A stretch of 64,000 nt of DNA. Source: Adiantum capillus-veneris. Taxonomy: Eukaryota; Streptophyta; Polypodiopsida; Polypodiales; Pteridaceae. Below, piece after piece: positions 10,413 to 19,371 of the stretch (positions are counted from its first letter, which is position 1; each line of letters starts with the position of its first letter). The stretch spans positions 4,317,001-4,381,000 of the forward strand of contig CM043968.1 of assembly GCA_014529385.2 (NCBI GenBank), in the 5' to 3' direction. The notes under the pieces were generated by a model. The model worked only from the letters and a program-made list of their open reading frames with translations. It searched no databases and was not told where the DNA came from. The translations under genes and the position numbers were made by a program.

Positions 10413-12899
10413 GCACACTATGCCGTGACAGATAAACCTAGGGACTTCTTACCATAGTTGTGGAGGTAGTACAGCTTGCCCCTGATTGTTTTGCTCTCTT
10501 TACTTGAAGCTTGGGCCGCTTTGAAGAGCCGACAAGAGCAAGAGCCTTATCCGCCGGCCCTTCATCCTCTTGCCCCTTCTCCACATGCTTTTTAGCCTTA
10601 TTCTTCACACCATCCCTCTTTAGAGCAATCTTAACCTCCAACACCTTCTCCAACTGCCCCTTGCTCGTGTGCCCTTTCACCTTGACCTAACCATTTTATC
10701 AAAGAAGAGGAAAACCATAAGATAAAAAGACACAATTCATTGGCTTCTTGCACAACACTTGAGTGGCTTACCTCATCAACAACAAGTTTCCGCTCGATGG
10801 CCTCACGGACTTCCACCTCTTTCATCCTCTTCAACCTCTTCACATTTTGTTGCTCGGGGACCGCCGTACCTTCTTTCTCTTTCACATCGGCCTTGGCCTT
10901 TCTCTTGTTCACCTATGACAAAGCACTCAGACATAAACCCGGGTGCAAGGACCAAAAACAATTGCAAGGCACACTTTCATCACAATAGTCTGCCTAGGGC
11001 CATTTGCTGCATACCTGTGTCTTGGGTGGCTCGGAGCCTGCTGTGCCACTCAACTTCTTTGCTTGACCACTCTTTTGAACCTTCAAGGGACTTGATCCTT
11101 CAAGCACAATCATATCCTGCACACATTGACACCCGTGAACACCTTACAGCCGACACAATTTTCAAAAAAATTGCACAATACCCGGGCACTGACAGATAAA
11201 CCCGGGCACAATCCTACGTGTTTAGTTTGTTGGTCCTCCTTTGGAGCCTTTGGAGCCTTAGGAGCCCCTGGTCGGGTGCCCGCTGTGCCGCTCACCTCCT
11301 TTGACTGGCCGCTTTTTTGAGCCTTCAACGCGCCTGATCCTTTAACCAGATTCAAACCCTGCACATGTTAAACACCTAGGAGCACTTAATAGCTAGCGAT
11401 ACTCGGGCACTGAGATAGATAAACCTAGGCAACTCGGGCACTGACAGATAAACCCAAGCATTTCTCCTACCTATTTTGTTGGTTGGGCCTCCATTGGGGC
11501 CGGGGCCTTCTTCGAACTAGCATCTTGGCATGGCTCTTGAGGTACATCCGACAGAGGAGCATCTTGAAGGGCACGCGTTGCCATCTTCAGACCCTGCACT
11601 CCTTAAAACCACATGATAATCGGGTAGATAGATAAACCCGGACATTTACAGATATAGTCTTACCTGTTTTTCCTCCTTTGGGACCTTTGGGGCCTTCTTC
11701 AAAGTAGCACCTTGGCCTTGCTCTCGAGGTACATCCGCCGACAAAGGAGCATCTTGGCCCTCAGGCATTGCAATCTTCAAACCTTGCACATGTTAAACAC
11801 CTGTGAACACTTCACAACAGGCACAAATTTCCCTTAAACCACACAAATCTTCGGGGAATGACAGATAAACCCGGGTATCTACAAAAAAAGTCCTACCTGT
11901 TTTGTTGGTTGGATCTCCTTTGGGGCTGGGGCCTTCTTCAAACTAGCATCTTGGCATGGCTCCTGAGGTACATCCGATGACAAAGGAGCATCTTGACCCT
12001 GCACAAATCTTACATGTTTTGTTGGTTGGGCCTCCTTTGGGACCTTGGGGCCTTCTTCAAAATAGAGCCTTGGCCTTGCTCTCGAGGCGTTGCAATCTTT
12101 GGGGCCTTCTTTGAAGCAACACCTTGGCACGGCTCTCGAGGTACATCCGTCGATAGAGGAGCATCAATCTTCAAAGGCGTTGCCCTCTTCAAACCCTGCA
12201 CATGTGAACACTTAACAGCAGGCACAAATTTCCCTTAAACCACACAAATCTTCGGGCAATGACAGATAAACCCGGGCATCTACAGAAAGAGTCCTACCTG
12301 TTTTGTTGGTTGGATCTCCTTTGGGGCCTTTGGAGCTTTCATCGAAGCAGCACCTTGGCACGCCTCTCGAGGTACATCCACCGCGACAGAGGAGCATCTT
12401 GGCCCTGAGGCGTTGCAATCTTCAAACCCTGCACACGTTGGAACAAGTAAACCCAAACGTCCACAGATAAACCCGGACATTCACAGGTAAACCCGGGAAC
12501 TATCTTACTTGTTCTGGCTGTTGGGCCTTTAAAGCCCCCTTCTTCCCTTCCTTGGTCACAGCAGTAGGCTTGCATGGCTCCGGTTCTACAACCGCCAATG
12601 GAGGAACATCGTCATTGTTTGGTCCTTTCCCCGCTTTCTTCTTCCTTTCCCCGGTCAGCAGCAGTCTTGACAGGCGAAGGCTCTGGAACAACATCGGGCT
12701 GAGACACTGCAAGAAGGAGCTCCCCCCCCACCTCTTTGGCCTCCTCAGCCGGTGTTGGCCCCGCCCTCGACCGCGTGGCTCTCATCTTGCGCGGCTGTTT
12801 GGCTCCCCTCCCAGCCCTTCCAGCAGACTTCTTTGGCGGAGGTGTAGAGTAGGCGCCCCTCATTCCCTCCCTCCCTCCCTTCTTCGCCTTGCCCGCCAT
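9375..12899 (-). CDS. Unrecognised multi-exon gene: Lys/Pro-rich repeats, C2H2-like finger, acidic tail
   Basis: Exons with GT-AG borders, 5' to 3': 12899-12509, 12428-12298, 12195-11897, 11782-11664, 11593-11471, 11358-11218, 11116-11015, 10912-10772, 10686-10453, 10172-9705, 9593-9375. The last six run phase 0 to phase 0 (141, 102, 141, 234, 468 and 219 nt) and give one open frame to a stop at 9375. The start ATGGCG at 12899 has good plant context. Exon 10 carries CRAEPPC and HLKKVH, a C-x5-C...H-x4-H finger, then a basic helical stretch. The last exon is acidic (SDDDGDEDDESNQDGSGDDD). These features suggest a nuclear protein; I do not recognise the family. The 5' half is damaged: exon 1 changes frame near 12,630-12,660, exon 5 ends in TAG, and exons 1-5 total 1,063 nt, out of frame with exon 6. 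It may be a decaying gene, alternatively spliced, or affected by assembly errors. Confidence 0.6.
9705..10172 (-). CDS. Exon with C-x5-C / H-x4-H zinc finger
   Basis: This 156-codon exon, phase 0 at both ends, is the most conserved-looking part of the gene. It opens TPYVEAINGGKLVRICRAEP, then the second Cys, a basic spacer, and RMIQHLKKVHGLD. After the finger comes RPRG, an AT-hook-like core (LGGRPRGSVNNDV), then a long charged segment likely to be alpha-helical. A finger followed by an RPRG motif suggests DNA or chromatin binding. A transposase-derived origin (BED-type fingers also use C and H ligands) is possible, but no catalytic domain is seen. Confidence 0.55.
10195..10440 (-). repeat. 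~60-70-bp tandem repeats plus (GA)n inside an intron
   Basis: In the 280-nt intron between 10,452 and 10,173, about four copies of a unit occur, reading on the plus strand GTTGCACACCATGCCGTGAC, then A(G)ATAAACCCGGGCAATAA and GAATACTAGAGAGAG. The last copy is extended by a (GA)n tract at 10361-10410. The unit contains the same ATAAACCCGGGCA motif found in other introns of this gene. Confidence 0.8.
11471..12428 (-). repeat. Tandem array of exon+intron units
   Basis: Four exons (12428-12298, 12195-11897, 11782-11664, 11593-11471), and the short introns between them, are copies of one unit. Each opens (G)GTTTGAAGATTGCAACGCC-like, continues with GATGCTCC..TGTCG.GGATGTACCTC, and ends AAGAAGGCCCC...CCAACCAACAAAACAG before GTAGGA or GTAAGA. 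The encoded repeat is about QDAPLS.DVP.EPCQ.A..KKAPKAPKE.QPTKQ. Unit lengths are not all multiples of three, so copies do not all stay in frame. The 299-nt exon is a fusion of two units. Exons 11358-11218 and 11116-11015 form a second, more diverged pair (SSPLKVQKSGQ / SGALKAQKSGQ). Confidence 0.85.
11999..12013 (-). other. 15-nt intron relic retained inside a fused exon
   Basis: Between the two units of the 299-nt exon the minus strand has AT|GTAAGATTTGTGCAG|GG, a donor and acceptor only 15 nt apart. That is far too short to splice. It looks like an intron that collapsed by deletion and became coding (HVRFVQ in one frame). Confidence 0.6.
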
Positions 12900-14123
12900 C
12901 TCTGCGCAATCCTGGACAGAGCTCCCCCTTGCCCACGATGCCCTTGAAACCCCCTGGACAGACCTGCGCGATGCCCTGAAACACCCCCTCAAACCCCAAA
13001 ACACAGTCGGCAATGTTGAACGCTGATCTTGCAAGCTGTACTACCGCGCAAAGTGAAAGCCTCCAGGGCGACATCGCGGACGACCAGCAGGCTCCCCTCA
13101 CCTGCCTGAGGTGAGCAGGCAGGTGAGGTGAGGTGACACACCCCACTTCAAAATCATGGCAAGGATCCCGTCGGATTTCCCCCTCCCCGTCATAATTAAT
13201 GCCGACGTGGATTTCCGTCGCCATCTCACCCCGCTCGGTGGCCATGTCACCCGCCCAGCGCCACGTCGTCCCGCCATTCGTCGACCGAGTTTACCTCCTA
13301 CCCCGAGCGCCCCCCGCCACGCGGACAATCTAGATTGTCTCGTCGACCGTGCCCCAGTTCCGCGCCGTCAATCCCATGAACGAGCTTCTTAAATGCACAT
13401 GTGTATATAGTCCTGAGGTCAGTCACCAGTCACCAGTGTGCACACATTTGACATCGTATCACTTGATAGTAGATACCACCTCCTCCATGTCTAGGTAGTT
13501 GTATTTAGAGCTTTCTGCTGGGGCACGTGTAGCCTAGCCTAGAAAGGCCGGCCTCCTCTCACTTGGAAAACGCGCACGCACACACATGCGCGCAGATGAT
13601 AGTGACGACGATGGAGGGTAGCCTAGGCCTATGACGAGGCCTTTTCTTTTCCTTGTTGGTCCGTTCTGCTGCTCTTCTTTCCATTTTGCACGCTTACACA
13701 CAAAAACAAAAAGAGGTTCGCGCTTAGCATAGCATTGCTGCTCGTGTTTGCGCTGTTCTTCTCAACCTTCTTTCCTCTGCAAGCCCGTTCCTTCCTCGCT
13801 TTTGACTCACGTAGACAGCGGCCTTCAGATCTAACCGCCTCCCCCGCCGCTTCCCCCGCTTCTCCAAATAAAAACGCACACTCGACTCCTCGTCCCCGGG
13901 GAACTAACGCAGTTGGATCGCCATTGTAATCCGTTTTGAAGGTGAGATTGTGCATTCTCTTCAGAATGCCTGCATTTGTTACCTCGATCTGCGGAGTATA
14001 GGCCAAGCTTTTCTCCCTCCTTACGCCACTTGCAGATCGAGGGCATGCTCACTCACTGCTAGGTGACTTGGCATCCATTGCCTGCCATGGATGTTCGTTT
14101 CCTCTGTGTTGTCTCTTAGGAGA
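12900..14123. promoter_or_regulatory. Shared upstream region of a divergent gene pair
   Basis: This 1.2-kb GC-richer stretch separates the ATG of the minus-strand gene (12899) from the ATG of the WDR44-like gene (14124). On the plus strand a TATA-like TATATAG lies at 13404-13410 and a G-box CACGTG at 13524-13529. A likely 5'-UTR intron for the plus gene runs 13942-14119 (AAG|GTGAG ... CTCTTAG|GAGAATGG). Direct repeats (AGGTGAGCAGGCAGGTGAGG) near 13,110 lie upstream of the minus gene. Promoter assignment is inference. Confidence 0.5.
13942..14119 (+). other. Probable 5'-UTR intron of the WDR44-like gene
   Basis: A strong donor (GAAG|GTGAGA) and a pyrimidine-rich acceptor (GTCTCTTAG|GAG) bracket 178 nt directly upstream of the ATG at 14124. 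Splicing it would remove the in-frame upstream ATG at 14091. No transcript evidence is available here. Confidence 0.5.
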
Positions 14124-17100
14124 ATGGATTCCTCCTCAGAAGAAGAGGACGAGCAGTTTTTTGAAACCCTTGAGGATATAGCTTCTTCATCAGATGCCGA
14201 TAGTGGCTCGGAAAAAAGGTATCACTCAAATGCATCGCAGCATGTGGCCAATGCTTCCAGTGCTCCATTTTCCAAGTATGACGTGTGGAAGAACAGTCCA
14301 GGGAGTATACTGGAAAGACGACAGCGTTTGTTCATGCAGATGGGACTAAAGGTGGAAGAAGAGGATTCTGAAAACTCGGTGGTTTTGGTAGTTACAGCAC
14401 CTACAGGATCTTTGCCTGCTCCATCTTCATTCAACCCTAACAGTGAACATCGCAACCACAACTCCATGAATGCAGATCAAAGGGATGATGGGGTTTCTAG
14501 AAGCCCTACCTCTTATCCTCCGAGTGCGAGTGCAAGTGATGGGCGGACCATGATAAGGTCGAGGTCTGATGGTACATTTTCTAGATTACAAAGCAGTGAG
14601 ACTGTGGAGGGTCATTCTCTCCGGTTGGTCAGGTCTGGGACTGCTTCTCCTTTGTCGAATCATGGTGCACAAAAAAGGTTGGGTGACGTTAGTGGAGCTG
14701 TCACTAGGACAGGCTCTGGTTCAGCTCATCCACCAACGAAACCTCCTCTTGGTGGGAAGAGAATTAATGGCAAAATTATACGTTCTTCAGCAGATCAGTC
14801 AGTTGCTCGGAAGCTGCAATTCCAGTGGAGCAAGTTTGGAAGGTTCAGGGTCACTGGCAAAAATGGGAACTCTTTATTTCATTCAGATGCAAAAGCTTCT
14901 GGGGATACCAGGGCACCCCGAATGCCACTTGGAAATAGTGGAGAGTTTGCAAACTCCAAGGACACAGAGGTCTTGTGCAGGATAAAGGACCTGGACAGTG
15001 GAAAGGAGTTTGTGGTGAATGAGGTTGGAAAAGATGGCATGTGGAATAAGCTCAAAGAGCTAGACACTGGTAGAGAGATAACCTTAGAGGAGTTTGAGTC
15101 CACGCTAGGGCTTTCCCCCATTGTACAGGAAGTGATGAGGAGGGAAAGAGCTGCAGGTGATAGCTCTGGTGTGAGTATCCCTATGGATGCTGGGACAGAG
15201 TCTCAGAAGAGGAAAAAGGGCTGGTTTAAAGCATTTAAAGGAGTTGTAAGAGCATCTCGAGAGAAAGGGAGCAGCTTGCAGCATGGCAGTGGGAGTGACA
15301 AGGAGGCCTCGACAGAGAAGTCGAGTAGAAAATCTGGGTCTGCTACTGATGACAGCCAGGACACCCCGTTAGCAGCAAGGCCTGTCAAGGTGCGAGTCCA
15401 TAAGAAGTCAGTAAAGGAGTTCGGTGATTTGCGCTTGAGGCAGGAAATACAAGCACATCAGGGTGCCATCTGGACAATGAAATTCAGTTTAGATGGTTGC
15501 TATCTTGCAACTGCAGGACAAGATAAAGTTGTCAAGGTGTGGGAAGTTTTTGTGCACAATAGCAGGTCAAGCGGATCACCCATGTCATCTGGAGAGTTGA
15601 ATATCATTCCAGATATGTCACCTGACAGTGGCATTGTTCAGAGGCACAGTGAGTCAAAAAGAAGTAATAAGAGTTTGTCAGGGCGGAAGGATGTAACTTC
15701 TCAGCTTCCTTCACTGTTTATGCTGTCTGAGAATGCCAAGTGTACATTTGTGGGTCATAATGAGGACATCTTAGACCTATCGTGGTCACCATCTCAGGTC
15801 ATATATCTTTGTCTGTATGTACTTAGAATCACTTGTTTTCCATTGTCCAATTGCTTGGTGTGATTATTGAAATAGCTAGTGGCCAAATGTTTCAGTGGTT
15901 ATTGGCCATGAAGAGTGAATGTATTATGTGAAGAATTTCTTTACCATATTGTGCAGTAAGTGTGTTGGATACGCAGATTATTCGTTACAAAACCCATTGA
16001 TCATACAAGCACTCTTTCTCAAATCTATTACCAAGAAAAGAGAATGATCATTGTGATAGATATGCAGATTACTCATCACAAAACTCATTGATTATACTCT
16101 TTCTCAAACTGTTTTACCAAGAAAAGAGAACGTGACTTGCCTTACTCTTTCGCTTTGAATGGACTATTTATTTCCGTAGGAAACGTTCACAAGTTTACTG
16201 AGCCTTCCCCCTCGTTTGAACTTTGTCCCCTTACCCTCTTCAAGATTGTGTGCACAAGCGCACATGCTCTTCAACTGAGAGTAAAAGTGCTTTTAGCTTT
16301 GTGTCACATTATTACTGCCAATTTTGGTTGCAGGCTGTACAAGCGTGGCTTATTTTAGAATCCAGGTTACTTAGCGTACCGACCTCTATACTTCATTAGT
16401 TCTTTCTGTTTAATGCTCTATTCAGTGCTAAGCTTTATTAGGGTCCGAGTCTTGCCTCATAAAAACCCTATGAATATCTATGTATTGATGTGTGCTCATG
16501 TGTGAATTTGCATGTGTGTGCACGTGTGTGAGCATATATTTATACCGGGTGCCCTCTCCCAGTATTGGTCATTGGTGACGTCTAACTGGAGATGTCGTAA
16601 TTTGTCAATGCATGATGGAGCTATTGGTTATATTATCTTGTAAATGACTACATGAGTCTATAATGCGCTTTTTCTTTGAAGGTGAATCTGGGATCCTTCT
16701 AAAATGGCTCACTTATCTTACATAAAAGTTTTATCTGCAGCTTGTCTTTCCAATGTTCTTACTCAAAGCTGTTATTATTAATTGCTGGCAATGGTTTACA
16801 TATCATGTCTGATTAGAACGGTGTGAGCTAATAAGCTTTTTGATTTGCGAGTGATGTAAATTCCATGTAAGATTGCATTGTTGAACTTTATATAGAATCT
16901 AGCATGGTTCATATTGTAAGACAAATGTTTGATAACCCAGTAAAGTGCGCTTGCTACTATCTTAGTGGAGCAGAATGTCAAGGCTTTACATTTTCTAACT
17001 GTTTTCTGTTATACCAGTCTCTTCTCTCATCATCCATGGATAAAACAGTTCGGCTCTGGAACATCTCAAGTAAATCTTGTCTGAAGATATTCACACACAA

Positions 17101-19300
17101 TGACTATGGTAAGAGAGGTGCTATTCATCTGGTTCTCAATTGGGAGGTACTTATTGAGTTGATCGTTCCTTATGGCTTGTTGTGGTTTTCTGTTTATTTG
17201 CATAAGCATAGTCACCTGTATTCAGTTCCATCCTTTAGATCCTGGGCACTTCATTAGTGGTTCATTGGATGGAAAAGTACGCATATGGTGCATTCAAGAA
17301 CCACAAGTAATTGATTGGGTTGACTTGCAAGAGATGGTGACAGCAGCTTGTTATACTCCAAATGGACAGGTGTGTCTAAGAGTCTGCCTTGCAGGTGCTT
17401 TTTTTCTGCATGTAGTAAACAATTTCTACAATTTTGGCTGTTCAGTGTTCTGAACTTAGTCACCACCACAATGCAAACTCAAACTGTTGGTTCCATTAAC
17501 GTGCTAAGTCTTTGATTTGGCCTGGGCAGGGAGCAGTTGTGGGCTCATACAAGGGGACTTGTCGCTTCTACAAGACACCAGGTGCTTTGTAAATTGCATC
17601 ATGTTTGAGCCTTGTTTTCTACAGTTCCAAGTCTTAAAATTGGTTTGGGTTTAGTAAAAGTGAGAGGAGTGCCGCCAGGCTAACAGAAAGGCTGATTATC
17701 TGCTTGGTACAAGATTGTAGGCTCTAGTGGACTTTCGTATTGTATACAGGATGGCGCTTGTGCTTTGTCTATTGTGTATTTCTCATTTCTATGTTTTTTA
17801 CTTCTTTTATGGAAATTTTTCTCTTCTTGAAAATTTTCTCTTGGTATTTTACTTCTAAGGAAGTTTTTTCAATTCCATAGATGGCTATAGAACTTTTGTC
17901 TTTCAGGGCTTAGTTTCTGTTTTGTGATAACTTGCTTTAGTTGTCTACTTTCCCTTTCTTTAAAAATTAAACAAACATTGTTCATTTGATGAATTGTTGA
18001 TGTATTAGCTTGGGAATAGTGTGATGCATTGTGGGTCGTAGACTGTGACTTATGGAAACCAAGTTCTAATTTATCACTTGTTTCCAGGAAACAAGCTGCA
18101 ACTTGACACCACTTTTGAAGTACGTGACCCTAAAACCAAGCGGTCTCAAGGGAAAAAAATTACTGGCTTCCAGGTATCAGTTGTTAATGGTGGTACTCTG
18201 AACCGGGTGAAGCTGTGGTGACAATTTCTTGGAGTTCTAACAATGTGTGTTATGGCTTTGTCAGTTTGTTCCTGGTGACAAAATGAAGATTTTGATTACT
18301 TCAAATGACTCACGTATTAGGGTATATAATGGCACCGAGATCGGCTCCAAGTTCAAAGGTACATCTGTGCTGAGGATTCTCCGTCTTTCTTGATTCAATT
18401 CGTTCTTTCTCGATTCAATGAAAGATGAATGTTGAGCTGCATCTTTGCCGTTCCAAGTAAGAGACCAGCCTCTTACTTCCTTTGGGTCTTCTTTTGCCAC
18501 GAGCAAAGGTTTTATTTTGTAAAGTACAAGTGCTTGGTTTTCGTACTACTTGTTTGCATAAGTAATTTACACTAGACACCTTACTAGGTCAATGACCAGT
18601 CAGGTGTATGCATTGCTTGCACAACGATGTTCTTTGCTTGCTTTGAAGACATCCAACCAAGTTATGTGGAGTAAATTGAAAGCACCTGTCCAAGCCAGAT
18701 TTTCCAACAGAACTTGCCATGGAAACCCTAGCAGATTACAACATGAAATTCTTGGACATCTCGCAAGAAGTGTCTCTTCTCGAGCTGATAACCTTGGAGG
18801 TCCAGTGTGATTGCTATGTCTTGGGACTACTATCATCGCCACAGGAACACTGTCTGTCGAGGCCTGTTTCGACTATTCAAGAGCATGCTGTGGTCAGCTA
18901 CAACCTTATGGAAGAAATCTAATCCTAATTTTGGTGCAGGTTTTAAGACGGAAGCCTTGTCGATTTTCTAACTCGATGGATGTCGAGAATGCTTTTTCAG
19001 TTTGATTTATCAGTTTTTAGAGTTCCGTTTGAGAACTTGTTTGGTGATCCTGTTTGTAATTTGTTTGAAATGGATGGTATTTGCTTTAAACCTGCCTTGG
19101 TGCCGATTTGAATTGTTACTCTGGCTTAAAAGGGACGTTTGGTTTGTGATTGTGTAAGAATTGTTTTCAGCTTACAAGATTTTATTGAGTTTTTGACACG
19201 CTCAAACCATTTTCAAATGTGTCCAAGTGCCCACTTATCAAGTGGTTTGGTAAAAAAAGGCAGCAAGAAACTCGGCACTCCCCTAATTATGCATAATCAA

Positions 19301-19371
<71 letters not shown>

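Noticed and set aside
12552-12947. 131-codon plus-strand frame opposite exon 1 of the array gene
   Set aside because: Antisense shadow of GC-rich exon 1; Pro/Ser/Arg-rich with no domain.
13735-13929. Plus-strand 65-codon frame in front of the WDR44-like gene
   Set aside because: Starts at TTG, lies in the presumed 5' UTR and has low-complexity Ser/Pro composition. Not supported as a gene.
14569-14985. Long alternative frame inside exon 1 of the WDR44-like gene
   Set aside because: It overlaps a strongly supported coding exon; a shadow frame.
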